This document shows, in pieces, positions 43,353 through 52,399 of a stretch of 64,000 nucleotides of DNA. This DNA is from JBIOXB01 sp050732395 (GTDB taxonomy: Bacteria > Zhuqueibacterota > Zhuqueibacteria > Zhuqueibacterales > Zhuqueibacteraceae), in assembly GCA_050732395.1 (NCBI GenBank), contig JBOHQX010000332.1, positions 1 through 64,000 of the forward strand. Direction: 5' to 3'. Numbering within the stretch: the first letter of the stretch is position 1; each line of letters begins with the position of its first letter. Under the pieces are notes generated by a model. That model worked only from the letters and a program-made list of their open reading frames with translations, had not been told where the DNA came from and ran no database searches. Both the position numbers and the translations under genes were made by a program.

Positions 43353-45251
43353 ATGTGCGGAATCTGTGGCTTTACAAGAGGTGAGTTTTCGCTCGAACGC
43401 TCCAGCTCACTCTTGCAAGAGATGTGCCGATTACTGGATTATCGCGGTCCGGATGACGAAGGTGTTTATGTCGATGATCAAGTTGCCCTCGGACATCGGC
43501 GGCTAAGCATTATCGATTTGAGTCCGGCCGGCCATCAACCGATGTCCACGGCAGAAGGCGCGTTGTGGATCACATTCAACGGTGAAATTTACAATTTTCT
43601 CGAGCTGAGAAAGGAGCTGGAGGGCCGTGGCTGCCGCTTTCGCACGCGTTCCGATACCGAAGTGATTCTCAAGGCATACGAGATTTTCGGCGAGAATTGC
43701 CTCCAATATCTCAATGGGATGTTTGCGTTTGCCATTTGGGATCGTCCACGGCGCAGACTGCTGCTGGCCCGCGACCGCCTGGGAAAGAAGCCGCTCTACT
43801 ACTATCATCAGGGCGAAAGGCTTATCTTTGCTTCGGAAATGAAGGCCATTCTCGCCCTGCCGGAGGTCCCGCGCGAGATCGACATGGCGGCGATGAACTT
43901 CTATTTGACCTACGGCTACGTCCCGGCGCCCATGTCCATTTTCAAGCATATCCGCAAAGTTCAGGAGGCGGGTTATCTCGTTTATCAAAGCGGCCGCATT
44001 GATGAGAGAGTCTATTGGGAGCTGCCGCAGCCGGAACAACTGAACGGCAACCAAGAGCGCGCACACACGGAAGAAGAGTATGCGCAGGAGCTGGAGGCGC
44101 TCCTTGCCGACGCCGTCCGTTGCCGCATGATCAGCGATGTTCCTCTCGGTGCTTTTCTGAGCGGCGGCCTGGACTCCAGCGCTATCGTCGCGATGATGGC
44201 CAAATGCAGCAACCAACCAGTTCGGACCTTTACCATTGATTTTGCCGAAAAGACATTTTCCGAGGTTGATGACGCCCGTGCCGTGGCCGACCATTGCGGA
44301 ACCCAACACCAAATACTGCAAGTTGCAACCGATGCGATCAACCTTCTGCCCGAACTGGTATGGCACTTTGATGAACCATTTGCCGACTCCTCCGCGATTC
44401 CAACATATTACGTCTCGAAGATGGCACGGGAGCGAGTCACCGTCATCCTTTCGGGCGACGGCGGCGACGAGCTGTTTGCGGGCTACTCTAGCTATCTGAA
44501 AAAGGATGAGCACAGCAACTGGTTGCGCTTGCCCGCGGGCTTGCGACGAGTGGCATTTGGCAACCTCGCACGGGCCCTGCCGATTCAGGCGCCGGCGCGA
44601 AATTTTTTAAAATACGTCGGCGACGCTTCACCCGACGACGGCCCGCTGGCGCTCGGCCTGTTTCCTTATATCAAAGATGATATTCTGGCTGCGCCGGTCA
44701 GGCAGGAATTGCGGAAATATGACGCCACTGCACCGCGCCAGGACGTTCTGGCCAAATTTGTCGCACCGGACAAATTGACGCGATTGCAACTGGCCGATAT
44801 GAAGCTCTATCTGCCCGGCGATATTCTCGTGAAAGTCGATCGCATGAGCATGGCCCATTCACTGGAAACGCGCGCGCCATTGCTGGACTATCGACTAGTG
44901 GAGTTTGCCGTACGCCTGCCAGTATCACTCAAAATGCGTGAGGGAGTGAGCAAATACCTCCTCCGCAAAGTATTGTACCGTCATCTCCCGAAAGCCACCC
45001 TCGCAAAGAAGAAACAAGGCTTCGCTGTCCCCATTAATCAGTGGTTTCGGCGGGAATTGAGCGGCTTTGCGCGTGAAGTCCTGTTGGATGAGCGCTGCCG
45101 GCGCCGCGGCCTTTTTAAGCCAGAGGTTGTGCAGCGTGTGCTCAAATTTCACATTCAAGGGCGTCGCGACTTCGGAGAATGGATTTGGATGCTGCTCAAT
45201 TTGGAATTGTGGTTTCAGACGTATGTCGATGCAGCAACGCGGCGGATATAG
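43353..45251 (+). CDS. asnB: Asparagine synthetase (glutamine-hydrolysing) family amidotransferase, second copy
   Basis: This 632-residue protein has an intact glutaminase domain (MCGICGF with Cys2, YRGPDDEG, FNGEIYN) and an intact synthetase domain (SGGLDSS from residue 270, SGDGGDELFAGYSSY). KKKQGFAVPINQWFR near the C-terminus is typical of EPS-type AsnB proteins. It follows the PaaK-like gene by 21 bases. It may amidate an uronic acid or amino-acid group of the polymer. Of the three asparagine-synthetase-like genes it looks most like standard EPS amidotransferases. Confidence 0.92.
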   Translation: MCGICGFTRGEFSLERSSSLLQEMCRLLDYRGPDDEGVYVDDQVALGHRRLSIIDLSPAGHQPMSTAEGALWITFNGEIYNFLELRKELEGRGCRFRTRSDTEVILKAYEIFGENCLQYLNGMFAFAIWDRPRRRLLLARDRLGKKPLYYYHQGERLIFASEMKAILALPEVPREIDMAAMNFYLTYGYVPAPMSIFKHIRKVQEAGYLVYQSGRIDERVYWELPQPEQLNGNQERAHTEEEYAQELEALLADAVRCRMISDVPLGAFLSGGLDSSAIVAMMAKCSNQPVRTFTIDFAEKTFSEVDDARAVADHCGTQHQILQVATDAINLLPELVWHFDEPFADSSAIPTYYVSKMARERVTVILSGDGGDELFAGYSSYLKKDEHSNWLRLPAGLRRVAFGNLARALPIQAPARNFLKYVGDASPDDGPLALGLFPYIKDDILAAPVRQELRKYDATAPRQDVLAKFVAPDKLTRLQLADMKLYLPGDILVKVDRMSMAHSLETRAPLLDYRLVEFAVRLPVSLKMREGVSKYLLRKVLYRHLPKATLAKKKQGFAVPINQWFRRELSGFAREVLLDERCRRRGLFKPEVVQRVLKFHIQGRRDFGEWIWMLLNLELWFQTYVDAATRRI

Positions 45252-45314
45252 GAGGCTTTCCTTGGTAGAACGACAGCTTTGCAAAGAGGGAGCCAGAGGG
45301 AATGGAGCCTGACC

Positions 45315-46799
45315 TTGCGTTCTTTTAAGGAGTTTATAAATCACACTTTTCACTATTTTGCTGGACAACTTTTAGTCATTGTCGCCGGTTTCATCTCGAT
45401 GCCGATCATGACGCGGCTCTTGACCAAGGAACAATACGGGGTCATGAGCCTCGTATTCGTAACACTCGGGTGGCTTGGACCAATAGCACGCCTGGGCTTC
45501 CCTCCGGCCATCACCAGGTTTTATGCTGAATATGAGAAACAGGGCGAAGTGTTGCTGCGAAGCTTCTGTTCAAGCGTGCTGTTTGGAACGATTCTATCCG
45601 CAACCCTCGTCATGTTTGGGACCATTCTCGCCTCCCATGTCTTGGAGAATGACGGCTCCTTTGGTCATATCGGGCGTTACTTAAGAGTTGCTGCAATACT
45701 CATTCTCATTCGGCCGATAAACGGCGTGCTACAAGAAATTCGAAGAGCGGAGAAACGACACTTCATATTCAACCTCGCGGCCATTATCAGCAAGTATGGA
45801 ACGCTATCTTGCACCATTGCCTTGCTCTATGTTTACAAGGACGTCATGGGGGCCTTCATTGGAGCGATCATTGCCGAGGGACTCGTTCTTGTCATTCTCT
45901 TGACTCATCTCGTAATGGATAGGCAAATTGGCCTTGTAAGAATCTCACGTGAAATCCTTCGCTTAACAAACAAATATGGCTTTCCTTTGGTTCTTGTTGG
46001 CTCCTCGGCAACAATTCTGGATTTCGGTGATCGCTATGTGATTCAGTATTTTCTGAATTCTGAGGCCGTAGCCAATTACTCGGTGGCCTACGATCTATCA
46101 AACTTTCTGGCCGGCTTCCTCTTAACACCAATTCGATTGGCGATCGTCCCCATTGTCTTTTCTCTTTGGACGGAGAAAGGCGATGAGGCCACCACGGCGT
46201 TTACCACCAGAGCCTTAAAACTCATTTTCTTGTTGATCATTCCTACTATTCTGGGCTTTTCAGTTCTTGGGAAGGAAATCCTCACCCTTCTGGCCTCTGC
46301 AAAATATGCCGACAGCGGCGGGCTGATTCCCTATGTTATTGCCGGACTTCTGATCGGTGAAACAAACTTTCTGCTGACCTCAGGCTTGCGAACGCAGAAA
46401 AAGACAGGGATCCTTGCGTGGATAACCATTGCCTCCGGCGTCTTGAACGTTATTCTCAATTGCATCTTTGTGCCATATTACGGCATAAAAAGCTCCGCGA
46501 TTATCACGCTGTTTTCATATCTCTTGCACACCACGGTCTGTTATAAAGTCTCTTCAAGATATCTGGTCATGCGCATGGATTTCAAATCGATGTTCAGGGC
46601 AACGGCGGCTTCCATCGTCATGATCATTCTGATTCTGATGATTGGCGAGGTTGTCCCCAACGCTCTCCTCAATCTTGGTATTAAGATTGTGATTGGCGCT
46701 CTTTGCTATGGCGTTCTGTTACTGTTGCTTGATCGGGAGCTCAGAAATGAGCTGCTGGCATTCATAAAGAACAAGAAATCTTCTCTCACGGCAGCTTGA
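45315..46799 (+). CDS. Oligosaccharide flippase (Wzx/MATE-like)
   Basis: From TTG 45315 (GGAG at 45304-45307) this is a 494-residue protein with about 12-14 transmembrane segments and the N-terminal pattern of the polysaccharide transporter family (GQLLVIVAGFISMPIMTRLL, then TKEQYGVMSLVFV). It should flip the lipid-linked repeat unit to the periplasmic side of the inner membrane. A longer frame starts at 45279 but the extra residues are charged and unlike the family. A Wzy polymerase is not recognised in the window. Confidence 0.88.
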   Translation: MRSFKEFINHTFHYFAGQLLVIVAGFISMPIMTRLLTKEQYGVMSLVFVTLGWLGPIARLGFPPAITRFYAEYEKQGEVLLRSFCSSVLFGTILSATLVMFGTILASHVLENDGSFGHIGRYLRVAAILILIRPINGVLQEIRRAEKRHFIFNLAAIISKYGTLSCTIALLYVYKDVMGAFIGAIIAEGLVLVILLTHLVMDRQIGLVRISREILRLTNKYGFPLVLVGSSATILDFGDRYVIQYFLNSEAVANYSVAYDLSNFLAGFLLTPIRLAIVPIVFSLWTEKGDEATTAFTTRALKLIFLLIIPTILGFSVLGKEILTLLASAKYADSGGLIPYVIAGLLIGETNFLLTSGLRTQKKTGILAWITIASGVLNVILNCIFVPYYGIKSSAIITLFSYLLHTTVCYKVSSRYLVMRMDFKSMFRATAASIVMIILILMIGEVVPNALLNLGIKIVIGALCYGVLLLLLDRELRNELLAFIKNKKSSLTAA

Positions 46800-46832
46800 C
46801 TTTGCCCTAAAACAGGAAGCGGCAATAGTTTT

Positions 46833-48713
46833 ATGGAAGGCATTTGTGGCTTGATTTCCTGCGATGACCAGCGCGTGGATTTTTCCTCCTCAATCGATCA
46901 AATGGCGCGCTGCCTGTCGGATGGAGAGCCGTTACAATTTACGAAAATAATCGGAAGCAATTGGGCCCTGGCCTGTGCGGGCTGGAGTGAGCCGTACTGG
47001 CGTCCCATTACATTTGCGCATCAGGTTGATCATTTGACGATTGCCGGCGTGGCGGACATCCACAACCTTGCCGAGCTTGCCTGGAGGCACGGCATGTCCG
47101 CGGAAAACGTTGGAGCACTTCTGCTGGCGGGTTTTCGCGCCAATGCACAAGACTGGCTGTTGCAGATCCGCGGCAGCTTCGCTCTCATTTTGATCGACTC
47201 GAACACGCGGCGCTGTATGGCGGCCACGGACCGCGTCGGGATCCGGCCATTGTACTGGCGCCGGGAAGGAAACCGGTATTATCTCGGCTCGCGCATCAGT
47301 GCCATTCGTCAAGTCTGCCCGTCGCTGCAAGTCGACGGCGGCGCGATATACGCGTACATGCAACACAGCATGATTCCGTCACCGTACACCATCTACCAAG
47401 ACGTGCAGAAGCTGGAAGCGGGCCACTGCTTGCACGCCGAAGCACGGCGGCACAATTTGATGCGGTATTGGGACATTTCAGTCTCACCCAAGCTGCATGA
47501 AAGTGAAGCGACGATCGCCGGGAAAGTTCATAGTCAGATCGACCAGGCCACGGCCATCATGAAAAATGGCCTGGCGACGGAAAAAGAGTTGGGCTGCTTC
47601 TTGAGCGGTGGCACCGACAGCAGCTCGATTTGCGGTTTGTTGAGTAAGCGCATGCAACCGGTGGCGGCCTATTCTATCGGCTTTCCGGAAAACGGCTACG
47701 ACGAAATGTTTTACGCGCGGGTTGCGGCCAAAGCGTTTGGTTTGGCTCATCACGAGTATTATGTCCAGCCCGATGACGTGCTCTCCTTGCTCCCCGGCAT
47801 TGTCGCGGCCTATGACGAGCCGTTTGGCAACGCCTCCGCCATTCCCACGCACTTTTGCGTGAAATCTGCGGCCGCTAACGGTGTGCGGTATATGCTGGCC
47901 GGCGACGGCGGAGACGAGATTTTTGGCGGCAATGAACGCTACGGCACCCAGCAGCTCTTTCGAAATTATTTCAAGCTCCCCGGGCTTTTGCGCGCCGGCG
48001 TGCTGGAACCATTGCTCCTGCACCGTTTAGAAAAGGTGCCGCTGGAGCTTTTTCGCAAAGCCGGCAGCTATATTCGCCGCGCCAAGATGCCGGAGGTCGA
48101 GCGCATCGAATCCTATCGCTATGTCACCGACGCCGAGCTGTTCACTTCGTCCTTTCTGGCGTCGTGCCATGGCAAGGCGATCAACGCCGTTTCGGCAATG
48201 CATTTCAACCGCCTGCCGGAGGCGGCCCTGCTGGATCGCCATTTGTACATGGACATGAAAATGACGATTAGCGACAATGATTTGCGCAAAGTCTCGCGGA
48301 TGTGCGATCTCGCGCACACGCGCATCCGTTATCCGATGCTCGATCATCAGGTTATTGATTTGGGATTTCACCTCCCTACAGACCTGAAACTAAAGGGTAC
48401 CCAGGGGCTGCGGTATATTTTCAAAAAAGCGTTCGGCAATTTGCTGCCACAAGAAATCTTGACAAAACAAAAGCACGGTTTTGGCCTGCCGATTTCACAG
48501 TGGCTGCGTGGCAATACGCGCATCAAGCAATTCGCCCATGATCTGCTCTTTGATCAACGGCACCTTCATCGCGGCTATTTCAACCCCCAATTCATCCACA
48601 AACTCTGGGACTTGCAGCTCCATGACGCCACGCCCTATTACGGCACGATCGTTTGGCAGCTCGTGATGCTGGAAGCCTGGCATCGTGTACACCTGGAGGG
48701 TGCGCAATTCTAG
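46833..48713 (+). CDS. Asparagine synthetase-like protein with inactivated glutaminase domain (copy B)
   Basis: This 626-residue protein aligns over the whole asparagine synthetase length, but begins MEGICGL: the catalytic Cys2 is Glu. The RGPD motif is missing, and the NGEIYN block reads VADIHN. The glutaminase site is therefore destroyed. The synthetase half is intact, with SGGTDSS (258-264), GDGGDEIFGGNERYG, and KQKHGFGLPISQWLR. It may use free ammonia, a different amine, or nitrogen delivered by another protein. It is directly followed by ACP copy B, mirroring the order asnB then ACP in copy A. Confidence 0.88.
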   Translation: MEGICGLISCDDQRVDFSSSIDQMARCLSDGEPLQFTKIIGSNWALACAGWSEPYWRPITFAHQVDHLTIAGVADIHNLAELAWRHGMSAENVGALLLAGFRANAQDWLLQIRGSFALILIDSNTRRCMAATDRVGIRPLYWRREGNRYYLGSRISAIRQVCPSLQVDGGAIYAYMQHSMIPSPYTIYQDVQKLEAGHCLHAEARRHNLMRYWDISVSPKLHESEATIAGKVHSQIDQATAIMKNGLATEKELGCFLSGGTDSSSICGLLSKRMQPVAAYSIGFPENGYDEMFYARVAAKAFGLAHHEYYVQPDDVLSLLPGIVAAYDEPFGNASAIPTHFCVKSAAANGVRYMLAGDGGDEIFGGNERYGTQQLFRNYFKLPGLLRAGVLEPLLLHRLEKVPLELFRKAGSYIRRAKMPEVERIESYRYVTDAELFTSSFLASCHGKAINAVSAMHFNRLPEAALLDRHLYMDMKMTISDNDLRKVSRMCDLAHTRIRYPMLDHQVIDLGFHLPTDLKLKGTQGLRYIFKKAFGNLLPQEILTKQKHGFGLPISQWLRGNTRIKQFAHDLLFDQRHLHRGYFNPQFIHKLWDLQLHDATPYYGTIVWQLVMLEAWHRVHLEGAQF

Positions 48714-48738
48714 TGATTCATGACAAGCAGGAGAACCT

Positions 48739-48984
48739 ATGAGCAGACAAGTGATGGCTGAAGTCAAAGAGGTGATCAGCAAGAGTGTGCGCGCCGGCCT
48801 GGTGGCCGAAGCCATGTCGGATGATTTCAAACTGGCGGGAAACATTCTGGACTCAATGGCGGTCACAAATCTGATCTTGGCGCTGGAAGAGCATTTTGGC
48901 GTCAATTTTGAGGATGAGGAGCTATCGGCAGAAGCGTTCGAGACCGTAGCTTCATTGTCGAATCTTGTAGCACAAAAACTTTGA
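48739..48984 (+). CDS. Acyl carrier protein, copy B
   Basis: This 81-residue carrier protein has the attachment site NILDSMAV with Ser39, followed by an acidic helix (ALEEHFGVNFEDEEL). GGAG precedes ATG 48739 at six bases. It lies 25 bases after the asparagine-synthetase-like gene and 7 bases before the Arg-type hydrolase. It would need a phosphopantetheinyl transferase from elsewhere in the genome. Confidence 0.92.
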   Translation: MSRQVMAEVKEVISKSVRAGLVAEAMSDDFKLAGNILDSMAVTNLILALEEHFGVNFEDEELSAEAFETVASLSNLVAQKL

Positions 48985-48991
48985 CCCAACG

Positions 48992-49822
48992 ATGGTTGAA
49001 GGGCAAGAGAAAATATTTTTCTTTGAAGGCAGAAAACACAAAAAACTGCTGGGCTTTCTACACCTGCCGGCCAGGAGTCGCGGTACGACGGGTATCCTGT
49101 ATTGCCATGCTTTTGGCGAGGAAAAGAACTGTTCACATGCGGTGATCGCCAAGGCGGCTCGTGCCTTTGTCCGGCAGGGCCTCCCGGTTATGCGCTTCGA
49201 TTTTGGCGGTTGCGGTGATAGCGAAGGCGTTTTGGAGGAAGTCACTCTCGAAGACTGGCGCAACGAAATTGAAGAGGCGATCACAATCTTCAAAGCCGAG
49301 GCGAAAGTGGAGAGCGTTGCACTGTGGGGATTGCGTCACGGTGCCGGCCTGGCTTTGCTGCAGGCCGGCAAAGCTCAGGAGACCCCTTTTGTCATTCTTT
49401 GGCATCCGGTGATCGAATTCAAAGACTATATTCATCAGTTTTTGCGGCAATTGGTCGGTACCGCATTGGTCGGAACGACACAAGAAAAGGATTCGGTCAG
49501 GTCGATGGTGGCTCAATTGCAGGCCGGACGGTCTGTCGAAGTCACCGGATACACCATCACCCCGGAGCTCTATACGAGTTTCGTGACCATTGGAGATCTG
49601 CCTCGGCGAACCAAGGTCGACTGTCCATTGTTTGTCGCCTCCGTTTCCATGATGGATAAAGCGCCACTGGCTTTGGAAAAATTTGCCGCGAACTTGGCGG
49701 CTGAAGCGAAACCGGTTATTTTTACCCACGTACATGCCGAACCCTTTTGGGATAGGTACTGGTGTTGGGAGTCGCCTGATCTGACGGCGAGAACGATAGA
49801 TTGGATCAATGCATTGCAGTGA
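48992..49822 (+). CDS. Alpha/beta hydrolase, XrtA-associated ortholog-2 type, Arg at nucleophile position (copy B)
   Basis: This 276-residue protein is the paralog of the 36661 gene product. The elbow reads GLRHG, with Arg115 where the nucleophile belongs. The turn GCGDSEG near 74-80 and the opening FFEGRKHKKLLGFLH follow the same pattern. The substitution being kept in both copies suggests that it is functional and not decay. The gene overlaps the next by 14 bases, as expected for partners made in equal amounts. Confidence 0.88.
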   Translation: MVEGQEKIFFFEGRKHKKLLGFLHLPARSRGTTGILYCHAFGEEKNCSHAVIAKAARAFVRQGLPVMRFDFGGCGDSEGVLEEVTLEDWRNEIEEAITIFKAEAKVESVALWGLRHGAGLALLQAGKAQETPFVILWHPVIEFKDYIHQFLRQLVGTALVGTTQEKDSVRSMVAQLQAGRSVEVTGYTITPELYTSFVTIGDLPRRTKVDCPLFVASVSMMDKAPLALEKFAANLAAEAKPVIFTHVHAEPFWDRYWCWESPDLTARTIDWINALQ

Positions 49823-50747
49823 GGTCGTCGTTCGCTTGGAGAAACCTGTTCAGTTTGCGCTTGGTCATAAGCTTCTATATGGCATCCTGCATTTGCCTGT
49901 ACGAGAGCATGACGTTGTTAAAATCGTTCTCATGGTGATCGGCGGGCCTCAAACACGCGTGGGTAGCCACCGCTTGTACGCCCAGCTTGCGAGGGCGCTT
50001 TGTGACGAAGGCGTGGCCGTCTATCGCTTCGATTATGAAGGGATGGGAGATAGTGAAGGAAATTTTGTCGGATTCGAATTCGCCGGACCCTCGATTCGAG
50101 CCGCAATGGATTATCTCTTCGGGACCCTATCGTCTCTGCAGGAGGCCATTGTTTGGTCCTTGTGCGACGGCGCGGCGGCAAGCGTCATGTATGCTCCAAG
50201 TGATCGCCAGCGCATCACCGCGATGATCTTATGCAACCCTTACGTCCACACCGAACAGGGACAGGCGAAGACCATTCTCAGACACTACTATATCCGGCGC
50301 TTATTGGACGGGGAATTCTGGCAAAAGGTTTTTTCATTCCGTTTCGACGCCGGTGCCTCCTTTCGTTCTTTTCGCGACCTGGTGCAAAAGACGCGATCCC
50401 GGGCGAACGGCGCAGCAACCGGCGGCGAGCCCAAGCCTCCTGAACCGCTGCCCGACCGTGTCATCCGAGGGCTTTGCGCCTTTAACCGTCCCGTCCGGGT
50501 TTTGCTGAGCACGAATGATCTGACGGCAATGGAGTTTCGTGACTTGCTGCAAAGCCGTGCAGAAGTGCAACCGTTGTTGCGCAACAAGACCCTGACTCTG
50601 CAATTCATCGAGGGTGCCGACCATACTTTTTCCAATCGGGAAGCCAAACGCCTGGCCTTGGCGCAAACTCTCGCTGCCCTGCGGGCGTTTGATCAGGCTC
50701 AGACGCCGGCAGGCATGCCGGGCCGCATGCAAGTTATCCCCGCTTAG
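49809..50747 (+). CDS. Alpha/beta hydrolase, XrtA-associated ortholog-1 type, Cys nucleophile (copy B)
   Basis: This 312-residue hydrolase has the elbow SLCDG with Cys119, Asp in STNDLTAMEF, and His in GADHTFSNREA. The block VGSHRLYAQLARAL matches VGPHRLYVKMARWL of copy A (37514). It should form a covalent thioester intermediate and may move an acyl group from the ACP. A Pro-rich insert (EPKPPEPLPDR) follows residue 200. The gene lies just upstream of the AMP-forming ligase. Confidence 0.9.
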   Translation: MHCSEVVVRLEKPVQFALGHKLLYGILHLPVREHDVVKIVLMVIGGPQTRVGSHRLYAQLARALCDEGVAVYRFDYEGMGDSEGNFVGFEFAGPSIRAAMDYLFGTLSSLQEAIVWSLCDGAAASVMYAPSDRQRITAMILCNPYVHTEQGQAKTILRHYYIRRLLDGEFWQKVFSFRFDAGASFRSFRDLVQKTRSRANGAATGGEPKPPEPLPDRVIRGLCAFNRPVRVLLSTNDLTAMEFRDLLQSRAEVQPLLRNKTLTLQFIEGADHTFSNREAKRLALAQTLAALRAFDQAQTPAGMPGRMQVIPA

Positions 50748-50784
50748 AAGTTTCAAAAAAAGACTCTTTCTTATTGATGAGGTT

Positions 50785-52395
50785 ATGGTGGCCAGACTAC
50801 TTCACGAGCTGCTTCTGCACAGCGCCGAGCGCGTTCCAGACCGACCAGCCGTGCTTTGCAAAGATGAGCGTCTAACTTTCGAGCAAATCGCGCACGCAAG
50901 CCAAACGCTTGCGGGAGTTTTGAGGAACGAAGGCATCCGAAAAGGCGATCGCGTCGCCTTCTGGCTTGAAAAACGCTTTGAGAAGGTCATTTCCATCTTC
51001 GGGATTTCCGTGGCCGGAGGCGTCATGGTCCCGATCAAGCGGCTCTCGCATGTGAATCAGGCGGCGTACATAATCAACAATTGCGGCGCCAAATTGTTGA
51101 TTACCACGGCCGCACGTTTCAAGGAGCTCGCGACAGAACTTGCCGGAATGTCCACCCTCACAACCATCCTCATCATTGATTCAGGCTCGACCACGGAAGG
51201 AGTCGTGGGCCATTCCATCAGACTGATCGACTGGACGGAAGCCCTCGGCAGTCGAGCCGAAAGCGGGCGCATCAGTGACCGGATCGTCGAAAATGATCTG
51301 GCCGCCATTCTTTACACCTCCGGCTCGACCGGGCGCCCGAAAGGCGTGGCGCTGAGCCACTGCAATATTGTCTCCGGCACCAAGATCGTGTGCGAGTATC
51401 TCGGGATCCATGAGAATGATCGCCTGCTCAGCGTCCTTTCGTTCGGCTTCGACTACGGCTTGAATCAATTGACCACGTCGATCTTTTGCGGCGCAAAGAT
51501 TGTGTTGCTGGATCACCTCTTTTCCAAGGACCTCATTCACGCCGTGCAGAAATATGAGATCACCGGCCTTGCGGCCGTTGCGGCGACGTGGCTGCAGCTT
51601 CTGCAAATTCCGTGGGACGGCGAGCAACTGCCCAGCCTGCGTTATATCACCAACTCCGGCGGCGCAATTCCCGAAAACTACGTGCGGGAGCTGAGAAAAC
51701 GCCTGCCCAAAACTTCGATCTTTTTGATGTATGGCTTGACTGAAGCCTTTCGCTCGACTTATCTGGATCCTCGCCTGGTCGATTCCAAACCGGCTTCGAT
51801 TGGCAAAGCCATCCCGGGAAACGAGATTCTGGTTCTGAATGAGCATGATCAGCCCGTCGGGCCCGGGCAGATCGGCGAGCTGGTACATCGCGGCCCGGTC
51901 GTCGCCCAAGGCTATTGGGGCGATCCGGAGCTGACCGCCGCTCGTTACCGGCGCAACCCGATGCAACCCAAGGAAATTCCCATTCCCGAGATGGTGGTCT
52001 ATTCCGGGGATTACGTCAAAAAGGATGAAGAAGGTTTTTTGTATTTTGTCGGCCGTAAGGACGAGATGATCAAATGCGCAGGCAACCGCATCAGCCCGAC
52101 GGAGGTGGAAGAAGTCCTATACGCCACCGGAAAAATTCAAGACGCCGTGGTGATGGGACTCCCGCACGAGATCTACGGCGAAATCATCAAAGCCGTGGTC
52201 GCACCGCGCCCCCAAACGTCGATCACAATGGACGAGTTGTTGTCGCATTGCAGGAAGATGTTGCCCCCTTATATGATTCCTCACGATCTCGAGATACGTT
52301 CGGAGCTGCCGCGCAACGCCAACGGCAAGCTGGATCGCGCGGCGATCAGAAAGCAAATACTCGAGGGGCTTGGACTTCAAAAGAGGGTGGATTGA
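50785..52395 (+). CDS. AMP-forming acyl-CoA/ACP ligase (XrtA-associated type)
   Basis: This 536-residue adenylating enzyme resembles the acyl-CoA ligase of exosortase A loci. Motifs are TSGSTGRPKGVALSH (from residue 178), MYGLTEAFRSTYL, SGDYVKKDEEGFLYFVGRKD, and the C-terminal Lys515 in NANGKLDR that drives adenylation. It would activate a carboxylic or amino acid and load CoA or the nearby ACP. ATG 50785 is chosen (GAGG just upstream); the frame extends back into the hydrolase gene. The decarboxylase gene follows after 4 bases. Confidence 0.92.
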   Translation: MVARLLHELLLHSAERVPDRPAVLCKDERLTFEQIAHASQTLAGVLRNEGIRKGDRVAFWLEKRFEKVISIFGISVAGGVMVPIKRLSHVNQAAYIINNCGAKLLITTAARFKELATELAGMSTLTTILIIDSGSTTEGVVGHSIRLIDWTEALGSRAESGRISDRIVENDLAAILYTSGSTGRPKGVALSHCNIVSGTKIVCEYLGIHENDRLLSVLSFGFDYGLNQLTTSIFCGAKIVLLDHLFSKDLIHAVQKYEITGLAAVAATWLQLLQIPWDGEQLPSLRYITNSGGAIPENYVRELRKRLPKTSIFLMYGLTEAFRSTYLDPRLVDSKPASIGKAIPGNEILVLNEHDQPVGPGQIGELVHRGPVVAQGYWGDPELTAARYRRNPMQPKEIPIPEMVVYSGDYVKKDEEGFLYFVGRKDEMIKCAGNRISPTEVEEVLYATGKIQDAVVMGLPHEIYGEIIKAVVAPRPQTSITMDELLSHCRKMLPPYMIPHDLEIRSELPRNANGKLDRAAIRKQILEGLGLQKRVD

Positions 52396-52399
52396 TCGC

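Noticed and set aside
43503..44513. 336-codon minus-strand frame opposite asnB
   Set aside because: It is a shadow of a highly conserved enzyme on the plus strand.
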